NCBI RefSeq assembly: GCF_020360975.1
Contig: NW_025408670.1
Span: 620,001 to 684,000 of the forward strand
Origin: Hirsutella rhossiliensis
Lineage: Eukaryota > Ascomycota > Sordariomycetes > Hypocreales > Ophiocordycipitaceae
Direction of reading: 5' to 3'
DNA length: 64,000 bases
A model generated the notes under the pieces. It saw only the letters and a program-made list of their open reading frames with translations, searched no databases and was not told the DNA's origin. Made by a program: the position numbers and the translations under genes. This document shows positions 1-9,639 of this stretch, in pieces; position 1 is the stretch's first letter, and the number at the start of each line of letters is the position of its first letter.

Positions 1-82
1 TAACGATATAACCCTTAATATAACTTAGTAGGTCCTACTATCTAGTATAGGAAAAAGCTAAACTAAGGGTTAAGCGACCTTA
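1..82 (+). mobile_element. Gypsy-A fragment left of the Gypsy-B insertion
   Basis: Short, strongly RIP-mutated segment ending in CCTTA, the left copy of the target duplication of Gypsy-B. By nesting logic it is the continuation of Gypsy-A, which resumes at 14874. No domain can be recognised in 82 bases. The assignment is an inference from the exact 5-bp duplication. Confidence 0.6.
78..82. repeat. Target site duplication of Gypsy-B, left copy
   Basis: CCTTA directly left of the LTR start. The identical CCTTA lies at 14869-14873 directly right of the other LTR. Five bases is the usual duplication for LTR retrotransposons. Confidence 0.85.
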
Positions 83-268
83 TATTATAGAGTAAGTAGA
101 AGTATAAGCGTAGGTACCGTCTATAAGATAATATTAATAAGCTATATAGAGCTCTTTTATACGTAGCTAGCCCGCCCCTATACTTATAGGTTCTAGCCCT
201 TTATATATAACTATATAGCTTAGGCCGCGGCCTAAGCCTATTACCTATAATAGTTAAAGACTCTTATA
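83..268 (-). repeat. Gypsy-B 3' LTR (left)
   Basis: 186 bp, the same length as the copy at 14683-14868. It runs from TATTATAGAG to GACTCTTATA. Both ends fit TG...CA termini changed to TA...TA by RIP. The two LTRs differ almost only by transitions, with one clear transversion, so they share an origin but have aged. Confidence 0.88.
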
Positions 269-285
269 TAATGCCCTCCCTTAAG
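269..285 (-). promoter_or_regulatory. Gypsy-B polypurine tract
   Basis: On the - strand this reads CTTAAGGGAGGGCAT, directly inside the left LTR. A purine run here primes plus-strand DNA synthesis in LTR elements and independently sets the element orientation as leftward. Confidence 0.7.
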
Positions 286-797
286 CGCGGCGTAGCGCTA
301 CCTTATTAATAGCTCCTATATAATTAGGCCTATACCGCGGGCTCTTCCCTACCCTTTCCCGTTAATAAGGCCGGCCTTACTAGCCCTATTATCCCCGCGC
401 CTATTAGCTTAGGTAGCTAGGACCTAGCTCTATACTCGTTAGCCGGCTAGCCGTTTAAATAAGGGCGTAACCTATTATATATACCCCTAAGTAGCCGGCG
501 GCTAGTCTAGACCTACGTAAGCCTTAGGTTGCCTATCCCCTCTACCTTAGGTAGTATCCTCTACTAAGGGGTATATAAAGTAGTATCCCTCCTTTCCCCC
601 TTCCCTTCCTTCTCTCCTTTCTTTAACTATAGTAGTAGTATTAATAGGTAAGTTCCGCTCTACTTAAGGCGTTAGTCTATTCCTAGCTATATAGGCCGCT
701 CTATTAACGTATACTTATAGTAGTAGTAGTAGTAGTAATAATAGCCTATAATAATAATAACTTTAACTAATAAGTTCCGCGCCTTATAAAGCGGGAG
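286..797 (+). promoter_or_regulatory. Putative promoter and 5' region of the Gypsy-B antisense gene
   Basis: This stretch between the polypurine tract and the Gypsy-C insertion has no clear long frame. It holds TATATAAA at 572-579, followed by an almost pure pyrimidine tract at about 587-626. That TATA plus CT-tract arrangement is common just upstream of fungal transcription starts. After it come GGTAAGT at about 636 and a TAG/TAA trinucleotide microsatellite at 718-760. I infer that this is the promoter and start of the + strand gene that resumes at 8610. The start codon cannot be fixed because ATG would often have become ATA. Confidence 0.45.
793..797. repeat. Target site duplication of Gypsy-C, left copy
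   Basis: GGGAG left of the LTR. The right copy at 8605-8609 is AGGAG, one G/A transition apart. It marks where Gypsy-C entered Gypsy-B. Confidence 0.7.
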
Positions 798-1054
798 TAT
801 AAGGGAACACGTATCACGGTACGATTAGTTAGGTAGTAGAGATAGCTAGAGGTACTGCGCTATGTATATTATATTCTCCTCGTCGTAAGACTAAAGCTTG
901 CTAGAAGAGGGATTTCTCCTCTTCGGTCGGAGTAGCGAGTGGTCTATAATATACGAGCGGGGTAGGCACGATTCCCTACCGATACCCTACCGATATATTA
1001 GTACTACGTACCCGAGTGCTTTATTAGCCCGTACCTCCTAGTAGCGCTCTTATA
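798..1054 (-). repeat. Gypsy-C 3' LTR (left)
   Basis: 257 bp, from TATAAGGGAACAC to GCGCTCTTATA, matching 8348-8604 end to end. The terminal TATAAG/CTTATA inverted repeat is a RIP-altered TGTAAG/CTTACA. As the element reads leftwards this is the downstream LTR. Confidence 0.92.
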
Positions 1055-1070
1055 ATTATCTCCCCTCCTA
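1055..1070 (-). promoter_or_regulatory. Gypsy-C polypurine tract
   Basis: On the - strand this reads TAGGAGGGGAGATAAT, directly abutting the left LTR. It fits the plus-strand primer site and agrees with the leftward gag-pol. Confidence 0.75.
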
Positions 1071-1434
1071 TATAGACGTCTCGGCTATATCTTTAATATA
1101 TATTGCTTTCGCTACGCTACGTATATTCGGTTAGGAAGAGAGGTAGTTTCGGTTATATATCGCGCGTATGCGCCCGTATAAGTATACGTTAGTCTACGCT
1201 CTATAACGTTAATAGTTATTATGCTAGCGGTTGCCGCCGAGCAACCGTTGCGGTGTCGCCTACGTATCGGCCGCGCAACTATAATATAAAGAGCGTGCGT
1301 ATATATCTCCTACTTCTTCTATTTTCTTTTCTTCTTTACTCTTCCGCTTACGATTGCTATAGAGTTTTACGCCTTTTTTTATTAATCCCTTATACCTTTT
1401 TATATTACTTTTTATCGACGATTTATTAACGATA
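1071..1434 (+). promoter_or_regulatory. Putative promoter and leader of the Gypsy-C antisense gene
   Basis: No long coding frame is visible here. TATAATATAAAG at 1280-1291 is followed by a pyrimidine-rich tract (about 1306-1350) and an AT-rich leader up to the ATG at 1435. This mirrors the TATA plus CT-tract arrangement in Gypsy-B at 572-626 and supports independent antisense transcription. The promoter call is by pattern only. Confidence 0.5.
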
Positions 1435-3004
1435 ATGCCTTCTATGCCGAAGAAGACGAAGAACTATAACGCCGATTTCCTACGCCGTATACGGGAGTAA
1501 GTAGCGGCGGGTTCGCCCTCGAAGCGTAAGCGATCGGCCTAGAAGTCTCGCAGCGACGCTAGTTCCCCCTTAGCGAAGAAAGCTAAGAAAGGTATAGGAG
1601 AATCCTAGTCCTAGGAGACTTCTAGTCCGGGACCTAACGTTAGCGAGGGTCGTGCCCCCGTTACCCCGCCGAGTGCCCCGACTCCGACCACCGATAAGCC
1701 TACCTCTATAGGCCCGGAAACTCGTAAGTCTATTACCCCCGTTAGCGATGCTAATGCTAGCGAGGAGATCGTGCCTAGGCGCTCCTAGGTAAGTGCCGAT
1801 AACCTAGCTACTCCGTCTCGATAGGGCGGCTCTAGCTAATAGGAGATTATCGCCTAGGCCGCTCCTTAGAATAAGTAGGCCGATATTAACGACGAGGCCT
1901 AGCCGAACGAGGGCTAAGACTATCCCGATACCTAGCCGAACGAGGGCTAAGACAACGATAACGGCAATAACGGAGACGGCCGCGATCTAACTCCTCTTGC
2001 CGACGAACCTAAGAACGGCGGCGCCGGAGACGAGGGCACCTAGGCGGCGGCACGAGGCGGTCGCGCTCCTACGAAGAAGCGTACCCGATCTAAGGCTAAA
2101 GCCCGCCCGGTTAAGGCCTATAGGGTTATCCCTCGTAAGCTCTAGTATATATATTGTTTTAGGACGGTCGTTAAGGAGTATAGTACGACCGAGCCTAAGC
2201 TTATTGAGGTGCTCTTAATTAGCTATATTTTCTCGGGGGTTTCCTCGACGCGCTACGAGTAGTGCTATAAACGTGCCGCGACCTATAACTAGGTAAGTTT
2301 CCCCTTAACTTTAAATGTCACGATTAATAAGCTAATCTTTCTTAAGGCCGCTACTCTTATATCTAGTAACCGGGCTAATATAGTCGCTATCGTTAAGCAC
2401 CTACGCGAGCTTAATAAGCTAAAGACCGGTAACGAGGATGCCGAGGACGATAGCTCGGACGCGGGCGTGCTCGTTTTCGAGGAGGCTAATCGGCGCCGTC
2501 TCGCTATTACGGCATAGTATTTAGCCGAGGCTTTCGACGCCGCTAAGACGGCCTATTATAAGTTCTTTAGGACTATAGGTATATAGAAGTCTACTATCGT
2601 GAGTTTTATCCGACCCTTTTATTAGCGACCGCCTAACGATATACTAGGTCGAGCGTGCCGACTACCGTACGTTAATTAATAAGCGCCGCGAGCTTATTAT
2701 TCGCCTTAACCCCGCGCCCCTATTCGATATCGCCCGTATAAGCCCGGAGTACTAGGCCTAGGAATCCCGGTTAAAACTCCGCCTTATCGACGGCGATACG
2801 GGCTATACTTCGTAGTAATACGCCTTACTATTTACTAAGGCCGAGGTAAGTGCCGTGCTAATAGAGATAGGTCTCGACGCGGAGGATAAGGAAGGAGCGG
2901 AGGATAGGGTAGTTCCGGTGTTTCTAGAGGTATTCGGTATAGCGGAGGGGGCGCCTTAGTTAGTTCCCGCTACGCTAGCGAAGAAGAGGGGTAGTCGGAA
3001 GTAA
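1435..3004 (+). pseudogene. Antisense accessory gene of Gypsy-C, intron-containing, RIP-disabled
   Basis: The ATG at 1435 opens a frame that stays in register to 2598. After a 49-nt intron it resumes at 2648 and ends at the TAA at 3002-3004, about 506 codons. Roughly 26 in-frame stops are all TAA or TAG, none TGA, as RIP of Gln/Trp codons predicts. The N-terminus is basic (MPSMPKKTKNYNADFLRRIRE). A long Ser/Pro/Asp/Glu-rich stretch follows, including a repeated PNEG motif (1898-1920 and 1931-1953). A Lys/Arg cluster (KKRTRSKAK) looks like a nuclear localisation signal. The C-terminal half looks globular and ends in KKRGSRK. I do not recognise the family. It is antisense to gag-pol and converges with the end of pol. 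Confidence 0.8.
2599..2647 (+). other. Spliceosomal intron in the Gypsy-C antisense gene
   Basis: 49 nt with donor GTGAGT, branch-like GCCTAAC and acceptor TACTAG. It is not a multiple of three. The upstream frame fails without removal, and splicing joins ACT ATC to GTC GAG with the frame continuing 117 codons to the terminal stop. This is good sequence evidence for a real fungal intron. A second donor-like site (GTAAGT at about 2293, with AAG about 54 nt later) is in frame and stop-free, so it may simply be coding. Confidence 0.75.
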
Positions 3005-3274
3005 TAGATAGGTCTTATCTTTCTTTTATTTAGCTATAACTATCCTTCTCTCCTTTATCGTTAGGGCCTTAGTAGAGTTACGGTTTAGTTTTATTTTCCT
3101 TAATAATATTTAATAGGTAGTATAGATAGTTTTCCCTATTCTCCTATTTTACTATTTTATATATAGTTATAGGACGTTTAGGCGTACCGATACGTTAATA
3201 AGTCGGTGGCGATTTAGTAGGGATTCGTTACCGATTCGGTAGCGTCTCCCTACGCTAGTAGGTTTCCCTACCTT
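3005..3274. other. Intergenic gap between convergent antisense gene and pol of Gypsy-C
   Basis: The region between the stop of the + strand gene and the end of the - strand pol is AT-rich with T-runs. Both transcripts would terminate here. I see no gene and no recognisable terminator motif. Confidence 0.5.
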
Positions 3275-6200
3275 ACTTAGTCTTACGCCTTTTTTTCCCG
3301 GTTAAGCGAGCAGTATATTCTTTAATAAGGTCTTAGCTATTCGCTATATCTTCGGCCTCGACCTATTAGTTATACTTAGCTAGCTATCCTTTCTATTTAA
3401 TAAGGAAAAAGGTGTCGCCCTTAGATCTCTTTTAGTCTTTAATCTCTTAGACTTCCTATTCGCCTTCGTCGTCCTCTAAGTCTAGCATCGGTAGGGTTTC
3501 GCTATCTTTACGGGTGCCTTTACGCTCCTTCTATAGCTCTAAGAGACTAATATAGAAAACGTTATAGAGGCGTAAGTACTTCTTAGGGAGTGTAAGACGA
3601 TATGCTTGCTTTCTAATAGCTTATAGGACCCGAAACGGTTTAATATACTTAGGTAAGAGTTTTCTTTTTTTGTCCTTAAGGCGTAAGTTCTTTATCGATA
3701 ATACTATAAGGTCTCCTACTTTTAGTATAAGCGGTTAGTGCCTTAAATCGTAGTATTTCGCTTATAATTTAATAGCCTTTCCCTAGTATTCCTTAAGCCT
3801 CTTTCGTAGCTCCTATAGCCTAGTAACTCTTACTCTTACTTCGGGTACCCCCCTCTAAATAATATCGTCCTTAGTATTAATATAGAAGTTTAGTTAGTAA
3901 CCTATTAACGCTTTATTAAGTAATAACCCGGTTATCGCGTTCTTTATATTATTATATATAAATTAAGTAATACGTAGGAGTAACGCCTAGTTAGTTTATT
4001 CTAAGTTAGTAAAGTATCTTAAGTAGTGCTATACGGCTTAGTTTATTTATTCTGTTTGCCCGTCGGTTTATAGGTAAAATGCCGTCGATAGCCTACGTTT
4101 TACTTATAAGATAAAATAGAGATCTAACTAGAACTTACTTATAAATAGGGACCCTCTATCTAAGATAATGCCTTTCGGAGGTCTATATACTAATTTAACT
4201 TAGTAATAGAATAATTCTACTAGCTCTAGGGCTATTATTATCTTAGAGATAGGAAAGAAGAGGCAATACTTAGTATATCGGTCTACGATTACTAAGATCG
4301 TATTAACGTCTCGTCTATTATACTATACTTTAGGCAGACCTATAGTAAAGTCTATTAATAATTCTTCCTACGGTCGCATAGGATATAGTAACGATTATAT
4401 AGTACTATAGGGGCGATGCCTCCTAGACACTGCACCTTAATATACTAGGCATAACTAGACGTATTTATTTACGTCTTTCGTTATTCTATCCTAGTAGAAG
4501 TTCCTCGCTAGTAGTTCGCTAGTGCGTCGGGAGCTAAAGTATCCTATTAATAGGTCGTTATAGAAAAGCTATATTAGCTCTTACCGTAAGGCTACCTCTA
4601 GAGGCACTACGATACGACCTTTCTATAGTAGTAGTCTATCTAGGCGCACTAACTAGAAACCCTTCCCTTTCGAGAAGTCTTCGGTCTCCTTTAGCCTGCT
4701 AATCGCTGCGTTAACCGACTAAGTGCGTTTTAGCAACTCTAGTAATAGTTCTAGAACTTCTACTATATAAACCTTTATATAGTAGGCCGCTTCTTTAGCG
4801 GTCTTCCTTAAGAGTAACTATTTATAACTAGCTCTCTCTTTAGCCTAATCGGCTAATCGTTCGGGTCTCGCGCCCGAAGTATTATAGTTTCGCTATAGAT
4901 AAGCTTATATATTTTCCTTATATAAAGGCACTTTACTACGCTTATATTAACTCGAGGTTAAGTATCTCTTTGCCTATAAAAACGCCTCGTTATTTCTCCG
5001 TATAGATACGGTGTTAATAGTAGCTAGCTTCGCTTATAGCTCCGGTAATAGTTCCGTAGATAGGGGCTTCTCGCCCTCGTATCTAGGCATTCTCGATAGC
5101 GCGTCCGCTAGGTTAGATTTACCTATACGATACTTAATCGTAAAGTCGAATAGTACTAAATATATATACTATCTTACTTACCTCCTATTTAGGGAGGTCT
5201 AGTATATAAACGTCTAGAGGTTATAGTAGTCCGATAATACCTCTACTTTATGCGCTGCCCCTTCGACGTAATATCGCTAGTGTTTAAATAACTTAACGAT
5301 AGCGAAGAGTTCTTAGTCTAGAACACTATAATTAAGTTCGGCTCTAGTAAACTTCCTTAACTAGAATGCGATCGGATAGTAACGCCCTTCGTTATTAGGT
5401 TAAGAGATAATCCCTACTATCGCGAATTGCGATATATCTATTTCGATGCGAATACGTCTTTCTAGATCGTAATATCGGAGGAGTAGGGCTCCTTAAAAAG
5501 CATCCTTAAGAGCCTAAAACGCTGCCCTTTTAGTAAGGTTTAGCTCTATACTCCTTAGATTCTTCCTATTCTTACTCCCCTTTAGCAATATAGTTAAGGG
5601 TGCTATAACTCTTAAGTACCCGTATATAAATCGTCGGTAAAAATTATAGAACCTAAGGAAAACCTAAATATTATAGTAGGTTATAGGTTTAGGCTATTAG
5701 GCTATTGCCTCTACCCGTCGAGGGTCTATCGATACCCTATCGATAGATAATATAAACCTAAGGAACTCGACTAACTATTAATAGAAGATATACTTTAATA
5801 GTTTTATATAGAGCTCTATAGCCCTTAGCCTTTCTATTACTTATCCTAAGTATTTAGTATATTCTTCTCTCGTTTTAGAGTATATAAGGATATCGTTAAG
5901 GTAGACTACGTAGATTATATCTATAAGCCCCTCGAGCGCCTAATAGATATAGCTCTAAAACGTAGCTAGTGCGTTAGTAAGTCTAAAGGGCATTACTAGG
6001 TATTCGAAATATCTATAACGCGTTCGGAAAGCGGTCTTCTATTTATCTCCTTCCTAAATTCGAATATATTAATACGCATTCCGTATATTAATCTTAGAAA
6101 AATACTTAGCTCCTTAATAGCGGTTAATAATCTCCGAAATAAGGGGTAAAGGGTACCGATTCTTTTACGTAACCTAGTTAAGTCCTCGGTAGTCTATATA

Positions 6201-7060
6201 TAGCCGTAAGGTGCTATCCTTTTTTAGAACGAAAAGGATAGGCGCCCTAGCTAGGCTCTTTAACTCCTAGATTATTTTCCTTTTTATTGCGTCTTAGATC
6301 TAGTCGCGTAACACTTAGAGTTCCCTTTACGATAGAGGGTAAATCGGTCTATAAGGAGGTTCTATATTAGGGATTAAATTAATTAAGTGATCCGTTCCCT
6401 TTCTAGCTAGTAATAAATCGGATTTATTAGCCGAGAAGGTGTCTTTAAACCGGTAGAGAGTCGGTAGGATTTCGGCCTATTCTTCTTATAGAATCCCTTT
6501 ATCTTCGTCTTTATCTAGTAGCGGGATTAGCTTAGGATTAAGCGCTATTATATAGACCCTTACTTCGTTCTTATATTCCTAAAGGAATCTATAGGGATTC
6601 TATAGGGTTTCGCTGCCTAGTTAATGCTTAAACTACTACTATCGTTTCTATAGGATAATATAGATACGTTTATCCTCTAAGGTAGTAACTAATAAAAGGA
6701 TTAGTACCCGATCGTTTAGCGTTAACTTATTAGTACCGATATAGAAACGAGTGATTATCTTTTCGGTGCCCCTTATATCTATTATTCGGAGCGGCACTAA
6801 CTATACTCTATACTCCCTTACCCTACTATTATTAAGCCCTAATAACTTAGGGTATAATAGCGCTACTTATAGCAATCCCTACTATTAGGCAAAGTATACG
6901 TCTACGAGGTTAACGGCACCGTAAGTATCTAAGTACACGGGGACTTCGGTAGGGTTTCGCCCTAATATCGTTATAGGAGTTTTAAGTAACTATCCTATAG
7001 GTATTAAGTTTACTAGGGGAGAGGCGTTTACCCTAATATCTTGCCTTTTCCTTATTTTAC
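3275..7060 (-). pseudogene. Gypsy-C pol: RT, RNase H, integrase, chromodomain
   Basis: Reading leftwards, the RT core begins near 6400 and has a degraded catalytic YLDD, now YLND, at 5892-5903. RNase H follows, with its first Asp in a RIEIDIS motif near 5440. Integrase has its first Asp in a DFTIGLP motif near 4350 and its second in LDRGS near 4160, followed by a TDGQTE-like segment. The C-terminus (3330-3465) is a chromodomain containing IKWKGYP-like residues. Many TAA/TAG codons replace Gln and Trp. The domain order RT-RH-IN-chromodomain defines a chromovirus. A protease was not pinned down, but it should lie between gag and 6500. Confidence 0.88.
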
Positions 7061-8290
7061 GGTATTAAGTCTAAGAGTCTTCGCTAGGGTTTCTACCTTT
7101 AGAGAATTAGTATATTCCGTAGATAGGTGTCCCGGCTTATTATATTAGAAATATATAATTCCCGATCGAGTAAAAGATCCTCTTCCTCGATAACGTCCCT
7201 TAGTTCGGCCCCTAGTAGGTATATCGCTAGCTTGCTAGTTATTAGTTAAATCGGTAGTGTTTCCTTAACGATTCGGCCTAGCTTATCGGCCTCTCTAATT
7301 CCTTCCCCTATACGTACCGCCTTAGGGTATAGCACTACTTCTATTCCCGGTTCTTCTAGGGGTAGAAGTAGTATTAGTGCGTCGCCTCTTATTAGTAGTA
7401 GCATCCTAATATCGTTAGGCGACTTATATAAGCTCTTCCCGTTAATAGGTATAGATAGGTATCGAATAGAGGTTAATTTAGTCCCGAAGTTATAGCTCTA
7501 GCTTAGCGAAAAACGTAAGAGTACGCGCCTTTTCCGATAGGCGTTCGAAATACCTTTCTAAGGAGTTAAGGTATAAGCTAAACTCTAGGGGGGACTAGCC
7601 TTCTCGTTAGCGAGCCTCCTCTAATTACGTTGCTAATAGTATCTCCTTATTCGCAGTATCCTTAATTAAGATAAGTATCTATTCCTTAAAGTATGCCTAA
7701 TCCGTGCTATATTTAGTTCGGTTAATCGGCGTCTATTCTTTAAGGTATCGGCGCTATCTCGCTTTATAGTCGCTATATATATAATCTACCGTATAGAGGA
7801 TCTTCGTTTCGTCGCGACGAAAGCGTCTAAGCGCTGCCCTAAAGGCGTCCTCTAGATCGTAAGTCTAGTCTAGACGTTTCCGTGCATTAGTAGGTTAGGA
7901 TAATTAAGCGATGTTTTTAATCTTAACCTCGCTACCGCGACTACTATCCGATTCGGGGGAGTAGGACCGTCGACGCTTCCCTAAACGGATAGCGATAGCA
8001 CCGGCGCGTTTAGCAATTTCCTCCTCTAATTATATAACGCGATCTTATAGGCGTTTCGTCTCCTCTAGCTCTTTAACGCGCGCTTATAGGGCCGTGAGCT
8101 TTTCCTTACGAGACGGTTATCTTACGCCTACGGGTAGCGATATCTTCGATATAGTTATAACGCCGTCCGTAGTAGGGGTCTATTCCGAGGATATATCTTC
8201 CTATTCTTCGTCTCCTAAGTAGATACTCGATATACGTAACGAAGAGGCCTTAACTAGTTAACTACTACGTCGCGCTATAGGAGCGTTACG
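7060..8290 (-). pseudogene. Gypsy-C gag
   Basis: A leftward frame starts near the 5' LTR. It has an N-terminal charged coiled coil rich in Glu/Lys/Leu (for example VKELEETKRL) around 8000-8110. A capsid-like helical region follows (about 7560-7900) with motifs such as YTVDYIYSDYKAR. Gln codons are replaced by TAA/TAG throughout. The position, coiled coil and lack of enzymatic motifs make gag the best call. The exact start and the gag/pol boundary could not be fixed, and no clear CCHC knuckle was seen. Confidence 0.75.
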
Positions 8291-8347
8291 TAGTCTTCTG
8301 TAAGTAGCTATCTCTACTAGGTAACTAAAAAGGGAAGCTTTAGAAAT

Positions 8348-8604
8348 TATAAGGGAACACGTATTACGGTACGATTAGTTAGGTAGTAGAGATAGCTAGA
8401 GGTACTACGCTATATATATTATGTTCTCCTCGTCGTAAGACTAAAGCTTGCTAGAAGAGGGATTTCTCCTCTTCGGTCGGAGTAGCGAGTAGTCTATAAT
8501 ATACGAGCGGGGTAGGCACGATTCCCTGCCGATACCCTACCAATATATTAGTACTACGTACCCGAGTGCTTTATTAGCCCGTACCTCCTAGTAGCGCTCT
8601 TATA
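8348..8604 (-). repeat. Gypsy-C 5' LTR (right)
   Basis: 257-bp partner of 798-1054. It is the upstream LTR of the leftward element. The sequence immediately inside it (about 8330-8347) should hold the primer binding site, but I could not match it to a tRNA. Confidence 0.92.
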
Positions 8605-8609
8605 AGGAG
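8605..8609. repeat. Target site duplication of Gypsy-C, right copy
   Basis: AGGAG, the partner of GGGAG at 793-797. Gypsy-B sequence resumes after it. Confidence 0.7.
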
Positions 8610-9563
8610 GCTATATTCCGTTATACTAACTTCCGCGATAGATATATCTACCTCTCCCTCTTTTACCTCCTCCTTCTTAGAGTATACGGAGTTATTCGTC
8701 GACGTTATACTAGCCGCGGCCGATAATAACTCCGCCGCTACCGCCGCTCTTACCCGCGCCGCTACTACCGCTCCTACCGCCGCCGCCGCCGCCTCTACTA
8801 CGCTATTCGCTCTTACGTCGCCCCTTAAGGTAATAACGCTGTCCCCGCTACTACCTATAACGCCCGGCCCCTTAGCCCCCGCCTCTATCTCCGCTACCCC
8901 TATAAGTCTATAGTTAGGTAAGTATAATAGATATTATCCGCTAACCTCCTATAGTATAAGCGCTAAGTATAGGCTAGCGCCGCTTACTCGGCCCCCTATA
9001 TATATTATACGTCGTAGGAGCTCGACTACTCTAACTAGGCCGGGCGCCACCGCGGCGGCAGCTACTACTAGTACGCGCGAGCCGGCCGCGCCTATAAGGC
9101 GGCGCCTCCTATCCTACTCGCTATAGCGTCGGCTTAAAAGGCCGGCTTATATAGGTAGGTATAGGGGGCTACTAAGAAGCGCCTTACCGCCGCCGCCGCC
9201 GCCTACTATAACCTCCGCGCCCTTAAGCGATAGGGCCTTATACCTAAGTAAGTCCTACTCCTCCGCTCCCTTATTTCCGCCTTTAACGCACCTAGCGCTA
9301 GGGATACTACCTCCGTCGCCCTATCGGCGGTCCCTTTAGCCGTGCCCGCCTCTACTACCGCCGCTACCCTTACCGCCGCCGCTAGCCGCCGCCCTTCTAC
9401 CCCTAGAGCCGCCGCCGCCGCCGACTAGCTTATAGGCTTAGAGGGCCGCCTTAGCGCCTTAGAGACCGCCGCCGCCGCTAATAAGAAAGAGAAGGCTAAT
9501 AAGGACAACGATAACGAAGATAATAATAATAAAAATAATAAGGAATAGGCCTAGGTAGTCTAA
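8610..9563 (+). pseudogene. Antisense accessory frame of Gypsy-B, Ala-rich
   Basis: From 8611 to about 8911 a stop-free + strand frame encodes a Ser/Thr/Ala/Pro-rich segment. From about 8970 to 9560 the open frame is in another phase, rich in Ala. It has a helical stretch (AGLYR, NLRALKR, SLISAFN) and a C-terminal coiled-coil-like LEGRLSALE followed by a Lys/Asn/Asp-rich tail. All its stops are TAA/TAG. The phase change coincides with GTAAGT (8918), GCTAAC (8940) and AG sites, so an intron is likely, though an indel is possible. The gene is antisense to pol and sits next to the 3' LTR, like the Gypsy-C gene, but shows no obvious sequence similarity to it. Family not recognised. Confidence 0.6.
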
Positions 9564-9639
9564 GGGCTCTGCCCTATAATAAACGCTATTTTTATTTCTA
9601 CCTATACTATTATACTTATATTACTTATATTACTATAAC

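Larger units (their letters stand above)
798..8604 (-). mobile_element. Gypsy-C: Ty3/Gypsy chromovirus with antisense accessory gene
   Basis: A 7,807-bp element with two 257-bp LTRs (798-1054 and 8348-8604). Gag (about 7060-8290) and pol (about 3275-7060) read leftwards. A separate gene reads rightwards at 1435-3004, between the end of pol and the 3' LTR. The element is nested inside Gypsy-B. Flanking bases GGGAG (793-797) and AGGAG (8605-8609) are a target duplication with one transition. The LTRs differ at about seven sites, all transitions, as expected for RIP. Confidence 0.92.

Noticed and set aside
1997..2218. Open + strand frame of about 73 codons
   Set aside because: It is out of phase with the antisense gene of Gypsy-C (1435-3004), whose frame explains the region better; a shadow frame.
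2293..2346. First intron in the Gypsy-C antisense gene (GTAAGT...AAG)
   Set aside because: The 54-nt segment is in frame and stop-free, and AAG is a weaker acceptor, so coding is equally likely.
5011..5202. Open + strand frame of about 63 codons
   Set aside because: It lies antisense to the RNase H/integrase part of Gypsy-C pol and has no independent support.
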